The notes: generated by a model from the letters alone, not told the origin. A DNA stretch of 64,000 bases from Paenibacillus glycanilyticus (GCF_023715145.1 NZ_JAMBNP010000011.1:124001-188000), one strand, 5' to 3'; shown: positions 45,901 through 54,950, counted from the stretch's first letter. Program-made: numbers and translations.

Positions 45901-46356
45901 GGAAAGCATGATCCGATGGCCAAAAAATCCGATCCGACGTTCATTAACGTCGACGCCTTCGACGTGAAGCATCTGCTGCAGGAGACCGACTATGACGTCT
46001 TGTTCTCGGGTCAATGGACGTTAACCTACAGTGTGAACCATTATGGAGGCGAGGCTGCTTACTCGTCACAAGCGGGCGGCAGTGCGACGGTGTCGTTCGA
46101 GGGAACGAAGGCAACGGTCTACGGGAACACCGGCAAGGACCGGGGCAAAATCAACGTCTATATCGACGATAAGCTGGCGACACCGGAACCGGTTGATCTG
46201 TATGCAGCCGAGGACCACTTCCGTGCCGTCATCTTTGAAACAAGCAAGCTGTCTCCAGGCTCGCATACGCTGAAGATCGTCAACCTGGGCGAGAAGAACC
46301 CGCTGTCGGGCGGAACGGTTGTTCCGTTTGATGCCGTGGCGATCGCCTCCGAATAG
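42976..46356 (+). CDS. Secreted pseudo-subtilase, catalytic Ser replaced by Asp
   Basis: 1126-residue paralogue of the protein at 37740-41093 with the same order: signal peptide, inhibitor-type prodomain (IIVKYKPG...PNVLYAEPD, ~80-145), subtilase domain, GATase-like insert (LLVQDD, DAVIWFTG, IQGGGHLMLTG), PPC domain and two beta-sandwich repeats (FAWIGSKNPKQGIA; KATVYGNTGKDRGK). Here Asp245 (VIDTGVQ) and His303 (EDHGTAVAG) are intact, but the Ser motif reads WRGTDIAAAHAAG, with Asp702 in place of Ser. It should therefore lack normal protease activity. TTG 42976 is chosen because GGAGG lies 8 bases upstream; a TTG at 42961 overlaps that site. It is followed after 33 bases by the active SLH-subtilase. 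Role unknown. Confidence 0.9.
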   Translation: MKRELVKKSITVAALCSLLFGSVDPAFLNAAGTDDRKSAWTAETAPQDNVVQVAPLTDEPKDGAKPTLPGKASLAEAGGRIIVKYKPGHQSASTSILATAKTKSNASLPTLGASLVQLANPADAAKVLEALNKDPNVLYAEPDFRISGSRLHMDGAPAKDEKEKDVKNKIVKAAAEAAKAAEADSPNDTYFPLQWALRNTGQTPPFNYNHPLLDGYPGEPGLDIKAPEAWTVTQGSPNVTVAVIDTGVQADHPDLEGKIWTNPKERAGNGVDDDGNGFVDDVHGWNFAGGSNETYSELDWEDHGTAVAGVIAAGTNNDIGLAGIAPDVKIMPVKYIGEGGYGYISDLIEAIAYAERNGAQIAYMNAETYTFSQAMKDAVDSSSMLFVAGSGNYVVNTDGSPSYPASFDSPNMLSVTGIDNEGNLTADANFGYKSVDVAAPGEAVATIVQVSKPGHAAEIADPANGSKVIFNGIAFENILDDEDADYNYRQDAFDVAMDYLEASKYDASKKILLVQDDLSNFTSIPSSNKLEKYKALLEDYAGEVTIVQSAPDGGDGPTSQEMSEYDAVIWFTGSADRLNISNLTENDQKNLTAFIQGGGHLMLTGSNVLNGPTEEGGDEPSSIIDTPFVKDVLHLAFVDQYFYDKTVGLPDTIYAYKEYPLDEDKDSYNWIKSRDPKIAKIDLVSVIKDFQGSSYAYWRGTDIAAAHAAGVAALVFSQDESLSALAAKQRIVNSGTRLSSLAGKTQSGRLINAYQALADDDVPGTPFSGGSISNRLDDANDRNDVFAVELHAGEDVNFELTGDEGTDFDLYLYSPEAETVNSNTNLLAYSENEKTSKESIAYQVTQTGTYYVNVYAHKGKGAYTLTMATNNGIGDYEDTSKSLAFTGDWSQVTGGAYTGGSMKQIDAKGSVEFAFDGSYFAWIGSKNPKQGIADLYVDGKLVASPSLYAAKPLDKQIVLEKRLPYGRHAIKIVWTGKHDPMAKKSDPTFINVDAFDVKHLLQETDYDVLFSGQWTLTYSVNHYGGEAAYSSQAGGSATVSFEGTKATVYGNTGKDRGKINVYIDDKLATPEPVDLYAAEDHFRAVIFETSKLSPGSHTLKIVNLGEKNPLSGGTVVPFDAVAIASE

Positions 46357-46389
46357 AAGCTGACCATCTTACGAAAAGAGGAATCTCAC

Positions 46390-49300
46390 TTGGCTAAATC
46401 CACTGTAAAAATACAACGCGCGGCCGCTCTTCTCGCGGCCTCCATGCTTCTGACGGCGCCTATCGGCGGCGTAAGTGAAGCGGCCGGCTCTGCCGGCGAT
46501 GCACATCCTGCCGAACAATCTCCGCTTGGGAAGCCGGACACGGCACAGCTTCTAGCGCTGGCATCCAAGGGCGCTGCAAGCACGATGGCAGGCTCCATTA
46601 AGGAACCCGTTGTCATTGATCCCGGCATCGACACCTCCAAGAAGGAGGAAATTAACGTCATCGTGCAGCTGAGCGAGCCGCCGGTCGCTGCGGCCCAGCA
46701 CGCTGCGGAGCTGTCGCGCGGCAGCTTCTCCGCCGCATCGGCCGAGCGTAAGGTGAGCTTGGAGCAGTCGACCTTCGTAGATGCCGTAGCTGACAAGGGC
46801 ATCGGTCTGCACGTCAATTATAAGTACGATACGGTTCTGAACGGGATGGAAGTGACGGTCCCTGCGGATAAAATCCCTCAGCTGGCAGCCATGCCCGGCG
46901 TGAAGTCCATCAGCAAGAACTTGACCTATCACGCGATTCCGCTTCCGCCGGAGGCTTCCGCGGAGGGGGATGTAAATTACGATATCGATCCAATCAGCCA
47001 GATCGGCGCGGATGTTGCCTGGGCGAAGGGATTGACGGGTAAAGGTCTGAAGGTCGGCGTTATCGACACCGGCATTGATTATGATCACCCGGATCTGAAG
47101 GACGCCTATAAAGGCGGATACGATTCGATTAACAAGGACTACGATCCATATGAGGACCTGCCGGACATTAGCTTCGGCTTTGCGGGCTCCGAGCACGGGT
47201 CGCATGTCGCCGGGACGATTGCCGGCCGCGCGGTTAACCCGAATGCCGAGATGGTGCAGAAGGGCATCGCGTACGAAGCGGACTTATATTCTTATAAAGT
47301 GCTCGGCGCTAAGCTTAACCCTAGGACACTCGAGATCGATGTCACCGGCACCTCGGCGCAGGTCATCGACGGGATCGAGCATGCGATCAAGGACCACATG
47401 GACGTGATTAATATGTCTTTGGGGACGGATGAAGACAAGAGTCCGACTTCACCGGATTCCATCGCTGTCAATAACGCCGTTCTTGCCGGCGTCACGGCCG
47501 TTGTGGCGAACGGCAACGCTGCTCAAGAAGGTCCTTATTATTATTCCATGGGCTCGCCGGCAAGTGCGCAGCTTGCCATTTCCGTCGCTGCTGCGACGAG
47601 TGAGAGCAGCCATTTCAGCGGCAGCTTCACCGATTCGCTGACGGCGGAGCATCCCGCTTATTCGATCGATGCCATGGCATGGCCGATCGGCGGCGAAGAT
47701 TTTGCCAAAACACTCGGGACGGAACCGCTCGATGCCGTGTATGTCGGCATTGGAGCGGACGAGGACTACCAGACGGACGTCGAGGGCAAGATCGTGCTCA
47801 TCTCGCGGGGCAATCTCGCGTTCGTGGATAAAATTACGATCGCCAAGGAGCATGGGGCGAAGGCAGCTATTATTTTCAACGGCAATGTGCTGAATAACGA
47901 CGATGCAACGGCCGATTTGTCCGAGCATATCGACGGTCGGGATGGCAAGATTGGCTCTGGAGCCTTCCTCGGCGAGAGCAACGACTATCTCCCTACTTTT
48001 GACATGTCCGGCATTGAAGGACGTGCGCTGGCAAGACAGATTCTCGATCCGGCTAATGAAGGCAAGCCGCTGCAGTTTACTTTTGGGCCGGAGTTTACGG
48101 AAATCGTCGTTCGGGGCGATACGATCGCGGAATTCAGCTCCCGCGGCCCAAACTCGGACGGCAGCTACGGCATAAAGCCCGATATTAGTGCGCCGGGCGT
48201 GAACATTCGCTCGACCGTGCCTGCTTATCACGAGATGGATTATGGGATCACGCCGGTGCCCGATTACGATACAGCGTACTACCGTCTAAGCGGCACGAGC
48301 ATGGCATCCCCGCATATCGCAGGCCTCGCGGTGCTTATGAAGCAAGAGCATCCTGATTGGACCCCGCGCGATATTCGCGCGGCACTCGCTAACACGGCGG
48401 ATACGCTCTATGACCTTGACGGTACGCAATTCGATGTCTACTCGCAAGGTGCCGGCAGGGCGGATATGGTGAACGCCATCTCGACGCCTGCAGTCTTGGA
48501 AGCGATGGATCTGATCAAGGTCTACGACGAGAAGCTGAACGAGAAAATCATCGAAAGCGAAGCAAGCAGTGTCAGCTTCGGGGCTATCAATCCAGGCGCT
48601 GAGCCGGTTGCAAAGCCGCTTCGCGTGAAAAACCTGTCTGACGCTTCGGTAACGTACGCGGCTTCGGTTGTCCTGCACCCGAAAGTGACATCGGATCCGA
48701 CAGATCAAGTGCCGACGCCGGATGTGAACAACATTATCATGAAACTGGATGGACTCGGCGAAGGTGGAACCGTGACGGCGGAGGCGGGAGCCAGCCAGGC
48801 CTTCACGCTGTCGGCTGCTGCAGCAGATGGCGCGGCTCACGGCGTATACGAAGGCGAAGTGCGGTTGACAACCGAAGGATTGCCTACGCTGCATTTGCCG
48901 TTCGTTGTACACGTCGGCGATGATGCAGAGGATAACGACTTCGTGCTGCAGGACTTTGCATTGTCCGGCCAGCGGATCGTGCCCGGCGCGCCGATCGACG
49001 CGACTGCGACGCTGCTCGACGATTCCATGAACTACGCCGAAATCGACGTACTTGACCTCAATCAGGACTATGTGGGCACGGTGGCCTTTACGAACAACAT
49101 CGACTTGGAGGCGCAAAAACGCTTGCCATTAGCGGCCGGGCCGATCAAGTTCGAGAAGCTCGATGGCAGCTATTATTTGGACGGAGAAGAAGATGAATAC
49201 GGCTATGATATTGTCCGTCAACTGCCGGAAGGCCAATACATTATTTTGATGCTCGTTGCCCATCTGAATGAAATGAATGAAGTGGAAAACATCCAAAAGA

Positions 49301-50676
49301 TGGGTTCGATGGTATATGTGCAAAATGATGTGAACGACGACGGGTCTGATAACCCGGGCAACCCGGGCAACCCAGGCAACCCAGGCAACCCAGGCAACCC
49401 AGGCAATCCGGGTCAAGGCGGAGGAGCTCCTTCGTCTGGCGGAATGGACCAGGGTGGCTCCTTGACCACGGACATGCTCGCGACCGTCGCATGGGCGGAT
49501 CAGAAGGTCATCACTTTGACGGGCAAAGTCTCCAACGACGGTGGAAAAACGGTTGTTACCGTTACGGACGACGCGCTCTCGAAGGCGTTGGAGCAAGCGC
49601 AAGGCAAGCCTGCGGTCTTCGGCATTACGGCTGAAGGCGGCTCGGCAAGCGGAGCGGCTGCGCGCCTGACGCTGACCGCGGAGCAGACGAAACAGCTCGC
49701 GTCCGCACCGGCCGCAAGCTCTGTCGCATTCACTTGGAACGGAGCATCGGTTGCGATTCCGCTTGCGGCGCTGAAGAGCGAGGCCGGCCTTGCGGTCGAC
49801 ATCGCGCCAAATGCGAACGGCCAATCGCTGTACACCGTCGACTATCCGAAAGCAACCATCCTTGGTACGCCTTACGCGTTCGCCGCGTATACGCTCGTGG
49901 ATGGCAAGGAGACACCGCTGAAGACGACTGCAGAGCAGCTGGTTCGCAAGGCGTTTGAACTGAATATGGGTATTGACGCCAGCCATGCCGGTGCGCTGTA
50001 TGCAGACGGTAGTCATGCTTATCCGGTTCCAGCCGCATTCAAGAAATTATCGGATGGACACACGATTGTGACGATCGCGAATCCGGGCTTCTCGACGTAT
50101 GCCGCCGCTGAACGGCAAATCTCGTTCACGGACACGAAGACGTCTTGGGCGAACGAGCAGATTCAGGCGCTCGAGGATAAATTCCTGCTGAACGGAACCT
50201 CCGCGACGACGTTTAGTCCGAAGAATAACGTCACACGTGCGGAGCTTGCGGCAATGCTGGTCAACGCGGTTGGCCTGGACAAGGTCGCGTCTAAGGCGCC
50301 GTTCACCGACGTCAAAGGCAACGAATGGTTTGCACAGGATGTTGCTGCGGCATATGAAGCCGGCCTGATTAAAGGTAACGGCGGCGCATTCCATCCGAAT
50401 GATCCGATTTCGCGTCAAGACTTGACGGTGATGCTGGAGAGAGCGATGAAGCTGCTTCATGTAGAGCCGGCTGGCAACTCCACGTCCCGTCCTTATGCAG
50501 ATGCTCAATCGTTCGGCTCGTATGCGCAAGCGAGCATTGAAAGTGTAACCGAAGCAGGCCTGATGCAGGGCAGCAAGCGGCAGGGCCGTTTCTACTTCGA
50601 CCCTGCTAAGCCGACCACGCGCGAAGCGGCAGCGAAGGTGCTGTTCCAATTGCTTTCGGCTGCGAAGCTGATATAG
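46390..50676 (+). CDS. SLH-anchored cell-surface subtilase (active type), plus copy
   Basis: 1428-residue paralogue of 33440-37696. Signal peptide (~1-32), I9-like propeptide (~85-182), catalytic Asp226 (VIDTGID), His269 (EHGSHVAG), oxyanion Asn376 and Ser637 (GTSMASPH) all present, with a PA domain insert (~440-565). Fn3-like regions follow, then a GNP collagen-like linker (~988-1008) and three SLH repeats (~1245-1428; FTDTKTSWANEQI, FTDVKGNEWF, YADAQSFGSYA). The start is TTG 46390, with the same AAAAGAGGAATC leader as its paralogue. It is second in the operon after the Ser-to-Asp pseudo-subtilase. A bidirectional terminator follows. A wall-bound protease. Confidence 0.94.
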   Translation: MAKSTVKIQRAAALLAASMLLTAPIGGVSEAAGSAGDAHPAEQSPLGKPDTAQLLALASKGAASTMAGSIKEPVVIDPGIDTSKKEEINVIVQLSEPPVAAAQHAAELSRGSFSAASAERKVSLEQSTFVDAVADKGIGLHVNYKYDTVLNGMEVTVPADKIPQLAAMPGVKSISKNLTYHAIPLPPEASAEGDVNYDIDPISQIGADVAWAKGLTGKGLKVGVIDTGIDYDHPDLKDAYKGGYDSINKDYDPYEDLPDISFGFAGSEHGSHVAGTIAGRAVNPNAEMVQKGIAYEADLYSYKVLGAKLNPRTLEIDVTGTSAQVIDGIEHAIKDHMDVINMSLGTDEDKSPTSPDSIAVNNAVLAGVTAVVANGNAAQEGPYYYSMGSPASAQLAISVAAATSESSHFSGSFTDSLTAEHPAYSIDAMAWPIGGEDFAKTLGTEPLDAVYVGIGADEDYQTDVEGKIVLISRGNLAFVDKITIAKEHGAKAAIIFNGNVLNNDDATADLSEHIDGRDGKIGSGAFLGESNDYLPTFDMSGIEGRALARQILDPANEGKPLQFTFGPEFTEIVVRGDTIAEFSSRGPNSDGSYGIKPDISAPGVNIRSTVPAYHEMDYGITPVPDYDTAYYRLSGTSMASPHIAGLAVLMKQEHPDWTPRDIRAALANTADTLYDLDGTQFDVYSQGAGRADMVNAISTPAVLEAMDLIKVYDEKLNEKIIESEASSVSFGAINPGAEPVAKPLRVKNLSDASVTYAASVVLHPKVTSDPTDQVPTPDVNNIIMKLDGLGEGGTVTAEAGASQAFTLSAAAADGAAHGVYEGEVRLTTEGLPTLHLPFVVHVGDDAEDNDFVLQDFALSGQRIVPGAPIDATATLLDDSMNYAEIDVLDLNQDYVGTVAFTNNIDLEAQKRLPLAAGPIKFEKLDGSYYLDGEEDEYGYDIVRQLPEGQYIILMLVAHLNEMNEVENIQKMGSMVYVQNDVNDDGSDNPGNPGNPGNPGNPGNPGNPGQGGGAPSSGGMDQGGSLTTDMLATVAWADQKVITLTGKVSNDGGKTVVTVTDDALSKALEQAQGKPAVFGITAEGGSASGAAARLTLTAEQTKQLASAPAASSVAFTWNGASVAIPLAALKSEAGLAVDIAPNANGQSLYTVDYPKATILGTPYAFAAYTLVDGKETPLKTTAEQLVRKAFELNMGIDASHAGALYADGSHAYPVPAAFKKLSDGHTIVTIANPGFSTYAAAERQISFTDTKTSWANEQIQALEDKFLLNGTSATTFSPKNNVTRAELAAMLVNAVGLDKVASKAPFTDVKGNEWFAQDVAAAYEAGLIKGNGGAFHPNDPISRQDLTVMLERAMKLLHVEPAGNSTSRPYADAQSFGSYAQASIESVTEAGLMQGSKRQGRFYFDPAKPTTREAAAKVLFQLLSAAKLI
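49351..49412 (+). repeat. In-gene 9-bp tandem repeat coding for (Gly-Asn-Pro)n
   Basis: About six to seven copies of AACCCRGGC inside the protease gene, coding for a collagen-like linker between the protease and SLH parts. Being a multiple of 3, copy changes would alter linker length without frameshift. Confidence 0.85.
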
Positions 50677-50722
50677 CGCAAGGCTTGCCTTAACGCTGAT
50701 AATGGCAAACTTTAAGCCAAAC

Positions 50723-50760
50723 AAAAGCCCTCTATCCGTAAATCCGGATAGAGGGCTTTT
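50723..50760. terminator. Bidirectional terminator
   Basis: Stem AAAAGCCCTCTATCCG/CGGATAGAGGGCTTTT with a 6-base loop, between convergent protease and phosphoesterase genes. Confidence 0.92.
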
Positions 50761-50788
50761 CGCTATTATTCCAGCCTTGTTGGCGACC

Positions 50789-53344
50789 TTATTTCACTGA
50801 GGAAGTAAAGGCGTAGATATTGCCGTCAAAGGCGCCTACAACAAGCGCGTTGCCTGAGATCGCAGGTGAGGAAGCAACCCATGCCCCAATCTTGTACGAC
50901 CACTGGATCTCGCCGTTTTGCTTATTCAGTGCATACAGATTGCCGTCGTTGGAGCCGATGTAGACCGTGTCGCCGGAAACGGCTGCGGACGAGATAATGC
51001 CGCCGTCTGTCGCTCTGCTCCAAAGCTTCTCGCCGGTATCGGCTTTCAAGGCTTCTGCGCTGCCGTTCGGGAAGCCCATATAGACCACGCCGTTGACGAC
51101 GGCTGGCGAAGAGCCCGTTGCATCGCCTGGAATAAGCGATGGTCCGGCTTTGCTTTGGTATCGCCATACCTCGGCTCCGGTGTCCGCATCGAGCGCAACG
51201 ATCAATCCGCCGCCGTAGCCCATAAACACTTTGCCGTCCGCTGCTGCCGGCATAGAGTGCATCCATCCGCCTGCAGGCTGCTTGCGCCAGAGCTCCTTGC
51301 CGTCTTTTGCATCCAGCGCGATCAAGTATCCGCCGTCTGAACCGACGTACACTTTGCCGTCCTTCACAACCGGAGAGCTCTCGGCAATCCAGCCGCCTGC
51401 GAGTTTGGCGGTCCATACTGTTTCGCCTGTCTTGGCGTTTAACGCCATGATCTCTCCGCCGTTCTTCGAGCTGTAAGCCTGATAGACGATACCGTCAGCA
51501 ACAGTTGGCGAATAGTACATCCAGGCCCGATTTACGTCTTTCTCGCCAATGGTTTTCACCCACAGCTTGTTGCCTTTCTTGGCATCAAGCGCATACAGTG
51601 TGCCGCGAATGGAGGATGCATAAACGATGTTGTTCTCGACTGCAGGGGAAGCCTGGATTTGCGCATCCGGCTTGAACTCCCACTTCTTGTCGCCTGACGT
51701 AAGGTCCAGAGCCAGCACACGGTTCTGATCCGTGCCATTCTCATCTCTAGTACCGATGTACACGTTGCCGTTCACAACGGCTGGCGACGAGGTAAGGATG
51801 GTGCCATCGGTCAAATGGCTCCACGCCAGCTTCAGATCAGGCGCCAAGGCGTCAATCGCTTCACCGGTATGCTGCGCATTGCCGTGGAACATCGGCCAGT
51901 CAGCACCTTGAACAGGCAGGGCCGCTTCGCTTGCTTTAACGAGCGTAAAGGAGCTGCTCTCCGACCAGGTCTGCTTCCCGTCATCCGTCACGCGGACTTC
52001 AATGGTATGTTTGCCAAGCTTTTCTTTTCCAGCTTTCCAATCCGCCGACCAGGTCATTTCGCCGCTTTGCTTCAGCGTATGCCATTGTCCCCCGTCGATT
52101 CGATATTTTGCTTCGGTTACGCGGCTTGTCGTGTTATACGCATTCACCTGCAGCTGTACGTTGCCTTGCGGCACGCTGCTGCCCGGAGCCGGATTTACGA
52201 TAACGAGATTTTTGTCCACGCCATACATTTTGTACGGATGTGTCTCCTTGCTGCCTTTGAACGAGATGACGCGGAAGCCGTTTGGCGTCTGGTCGATCGT
52301 GTAGGAGCTGGAGTTGGTCACGACATGATCAGCCGATTCGATTGTGTCGGTTGCTACGTCATTGACGTGCGTATGACCCATCAGGACGAGGCGGGTATTG
52401 TACTTGCCAAGCAAGTCGATGTACTTCTGAGCCTCGGCTGCGTCCGGCGTTTGCGGATTGTTGAATGGGCGATGGGTGATCACGACGATTTCTTTATGCT
52501 TGCCGGTCTGCTTCAAATCTTCGGTCAGCCAGGCCATCTGATCGGCTTCACGCATCCCCATATTATTTTCGAGCACGATAAAATGTTTATCCGCATAGTC
52601 GAAGGAATACCATTCCGGGCCAAGGTACGTCCGGTAACGGTCGATGCGGGCCGAGAAATCCGCGCCGCCTGTAAAGTCGTGATTTCCTACGGCAGGGTAA
52701 ACGGGAAGCTTGGAAGTCGCCGAGCTCGCCAGAAAATCTTTGAATTCCGCATCCGAGGCGCCGTTCGTAATATCTCCGCTGATCGTGATAAAAGCGGGCG
52801 AACCGGTCAATGCGTTAAGCTCAGCCAATTGGCCTGTCAGCCGTTCACGGTTATTCGTTGTCCCGGCTTGAACGTGCACGTCGGCAATGCCTGCAAATTC
52901 AAAGTTTGGATTTTTGGATTGCGGAGCAGGCTGCAGCGCAAAGTTGGCTGTACGGCTTTCATTTTGCGTGAGCTGACCCAGATTTTGATAGAATTGCGGA
53001 ATCTTGTTGTCGCTTTCTTGCGCCTTGTATCCGCTTGGTACGGTGACGAAGACGATGTCCGTCAAGCGTCTGTCGGGATTGACTACCAATCTGTACTTGC
53101 CTTGCTTGTCCGTAATGGAAATCGTCGCGCCATCGGATACGCTGACCCCGGAGAGGCCCTTCTCGTTCTTGTCTTGAATGCCGTTTCCGTTCTGATCGGC
53201 GAACACAACTCCCGTGACCGTCGTTTGGGGAATCTCCGCCATCGCGGGCTTGATCACGGCGGCAAGTGCGAGACCGGCCATGGTGAACGTCGTCAATCCT
53301 TGAATGGTTTTCTTGCTGCGAAGAAATTTGCGCTTGAAAGACAT
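50789..53344 (-). CDS. Secreted calcineurin-like phosphoesterase fused to PQQ-type beta-propeller
   Basis: 851 residues. Signal peptide (~1-36), then an SdrD-B-like module (VFADQNGNGIQDKNEKGLSGV, 46-66). A metallophosphoesterase follows with all metal motifs: D-x-H in GIADVHV (155-157), SGDIT (Asp191), GNHDF (221-222), THRPF and GHTH near 322. An Ig-like segment (~395-470) leads to a C-terminal eight-bladed PQQ/WD-like propeller with repeats of SSPAVVNGNVYIGT type (~490-851). The phosphoesterase part should hydrolyse phosphate esters outside the cell; the propeller may bind a partner. The gene precedes a HupE-like gene on the opposite side of a shared upstream region. Start ATG 53344 with AGGAGG upstream. 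Substrate unknown. Confidence 0.9.
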   Translation of the reverse strand: MSFKRKFLRSKKTIQGLTTFTMAGLALAAVIKPAMAEIPQTTVTGVVFADQNGNGIQDKNEKGLSGVSVSDGATISITDKQGKYRLVVNPDRRLTDIVFVTVPSGYKAQESDNKIPQFYQNLGQLTQNESRTANFALQPAPQSKNPNFEFAGIADVHVQAGTTNNRERLTGQLAELNALTGSPAFITISGDITNGASDAEFKDFLASSATSKLPVYPAVGNHDFTGGADFSARIDRYRTYLGPEWYSFDYADKHFIVLENNMGMREADQMAWLTEDLKQTGKHKEIVVITHRPFNNPQTPDAAEAQKYIDLLGKYNTRLVLMGHTHVNDVATDTIESADHVVTNSSSYTIDQTPNGFRVISFKGSKETHPYKMYGVDKNLVIVNPAPGSSVPQGNVQLQVNAYNTTSRVTEAKYRIDGGQWHTLKQSGEMTWSADWKAGKEKLGKHTIEVRVTDDGKQTWSESSSFTLVKASEAALPVQGADWPMFHGNAQHTGEAIDALAPDLKLAWSHLTDGTILTSSPAVVNGNVYIGTRDENGTDQNRVLALDLTSGDKKWEFKPDAQIQASPAVENNIVYASSIRGTLYALDAKKGNKLWVKTIGEKDVNRAWMYYSPTVADGIVYQAYSSKNGGEIMALNAKTGETVWTAKLAGGWIAESSPVVKDGKVYVGSDGGYLIALDAKDGKELWRKQPAGGWMHSMPAAADGKVFMGYGGGLIVALDADTGAEVWRYQSKAGPSLIPGDATGSSPAVVNGVVYMGFPNGSAEALKADTGEKLWSRATDGGIISSAAVSGDTVYIGSNDGNLYALNKQNGEIQWSYKIGAWVASSPAISGNALVVGAFDGNIYAFTSSVK

Positions 53345-53450
53345 ATTATTTTCCTCCTTCTTCCTATCTAAAATATAGATCCAGCAATCCTTATGGCGGT
53401 GGGCATCACTCCTTTCAATAACTTGGGGATAGGGCTAAAGAAAAAAGAAC

Positions 53451-54536
53451 TTACATCATCATCCGCTCCATATACCAGTAGATACCGGAGACGAATACGA
53501 AGGCCACTGCGGCAATTTGCACCGGCCTGGACCAGCTGTACCGGCGAATATAGAGCAGGAGCGGGAACAGCAGGGAGATGATGAGCAGCTGTCCGCCTTC
53601 CACGCCGATATTAAAAGCAGCCAGTGAAAGCATTGAGCTGGCATTAATGGCACCGGTCATTTCGAGTGCACCGGCAAAGCCGATTCCATGCACGAGTCCA
53701 AAGCCGAAGACAACGAACGGCCGGGCTTTGCTGTCGCTAAGGAAGGAGGCCTCCAAAGCGACATAAGCGATGCTGAGCGCGATTAAAGGCTCGACAATTT
53801 CCGAAGGCACGGACAAAACATGGAAGGCGGACAGCCCCAGCGTCACGCTGTGGGCGAGTGTGAACACTGTTGCAATTCTGAATATGGAACGGAAGCTTTT
53901 CGACGTTAACACGAGCGCAATGACGAACAAAATATGGTCAAGACCAATCATGATATGGTGAAAGCCAAGCTGGATGAACCGCCAGGCCTGTCCGATATAG
54001 CTTGGATTGCCCAGCCCCATGTGCCGTTCTCCGCTGTTGAAGACAAATTGGCCTTCTCTGCCTTCCCATGAGTAGGCCGCAATATTGCGATGCATGGAGT
54101 CGTTATCGTCGAAGAAAATCGTGTAATCGACCTCTACGCCTTTGGCATTCGAGGGATTGGGATAGTTGAGGCTCAGATCGGCATAGTAGCGTCCCAGCTT
54201 GGATGTGATCTTCGTCTCTGCAAGCATGCCGTCAACCGCTTCTCCGTTGATATAGATTTTAAGATGAGCGTTCACGTAGTCGAGTACAGCCTGCTTGTTC
54301 TGGTCCAGCAGCGCCAGCAGCTCCGCCTCCGATTGGTCGGGACGGGCATCCAGCATAACAACACGTCCGAATTCAAAATAATCGAGCATGAGTTCATAGT
54401 TCAGCTGGCGGGATGCGGCGGATATTTTAGAGAAGCCCTCACTATTATCTGTATGGGCTGACACCTGCGACACCGGCATTAGGGCAAAGATAAGCAGGAA
54501 CATAGCGATTAAAGACAGGGACCATTTTACGCGCAA
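53451..54536 (-). CDS. HupE/UreJ-like membrane protein
   Basis: 361 residues. Signal peptide (SLIAMFLLIFAL..VSA) and an extracytoplasmic domain of ~150 residues lead to about six to seven membrane helices. These carry the family motif GFHHIMIGLDHILFVIALVL and GLVHGIGFAGAL, with conserved His and Asp residues. HupE/UreJ proteins are thought to move nickel or another metal, and this long form with N-terminal domain is uncharacterised. TTG 54536 is chosen because GGAGG lies exactly 9 bases upstream; ATG 54545 abuts that motif. The gene is downstream of and in the same direction as neither operon neighbour with close spacing, but is 106 bases ahead of the phosphoesterase gene, so co-transcription is possible. 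Confidence 0.8.
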   Translation of the reverse strand: MRVKWSLSLIAMFLLIFALMPVSQVSAHTDNSEGFSKISAASRQLNYELMLDYFEFGRVVMLDARPDQSEAELLALLDQNKQAVLDYVNAHLKIYINGEAVDGMLAETKITSKLGRYYADLSLNYPNPSNAKGVEVDYTIFFDDNDSMHRNIAAYSWEGREGQFVFNSGERHMGLGNPSYIGQAWRFIQLGFHHIMIGLDHILFVIALVLTSKSFRSIFRIATVFTLAHSVTLGLSAFHVLSVPSEIVEPLIALSIAYVALEASFLSDSKARPFVVFGFGLVHGIGFAGALEMTGAINASSMLSLAAFNIGVEGGQLLIISLLFPLLLYIRRYSWSRPVQIAAVAFVFVSGIYWYMERMMM

Positions 54537-54844
54537 TTTTGACATCCTCCACACCATATGACATTTTCTAAGATTGGTATTCATATTGTGGCGGTTATGT
54601 TTGCGCATGATTAAAATCCAGTTAATATCAGGTAAATTTGGATAATCGATAGAATAGTCCTGCGTCATTCATCGTAGAGAGAGGTCTAATGATATGGATT
54701 TGGAACATGAGCGAATGAATAATTGATAGGTGAATTGGCCTGCTGGCATGTTGCTTGTCGGGAAATACTCGGGAGGGTGCTCGGGAGGCGTGAAGGTGGC
54801 GGCATACCGGTAAGGGGTAGTGGAATTCATCTCCAGCGACAATA

Positions 54845-54881
54845 AGTGCCCCGCCTTGCTTTTAGAGCAAGGCGGGGCACT
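54845..54881. terminator. Strong hairpin, probable terminator
   Basis: Perfect 16-bp stem AGTGCCCCGCCTTGCT/AGCAAGGCGGGGCACT with loop TTTAG, followed by TTATTG on plus. The 300 bases between it and the HupE-like gene show no gene. Confidence 0.7.
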
Positions 54882-54950
54882 TTATTGATGACACGCATCA
54901 ATCCTGCGGTCATTTAGCTGGTTAGAGATCCGATTGGACTCTTAATGTTA

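Noticed and set aside
51815..53371. 518-codon open frame antisense to the phosphoesterase gene
   Set aside because: Lies fully under a well-supported secreted enzyme, composition like an antisense shadow, no start signal.
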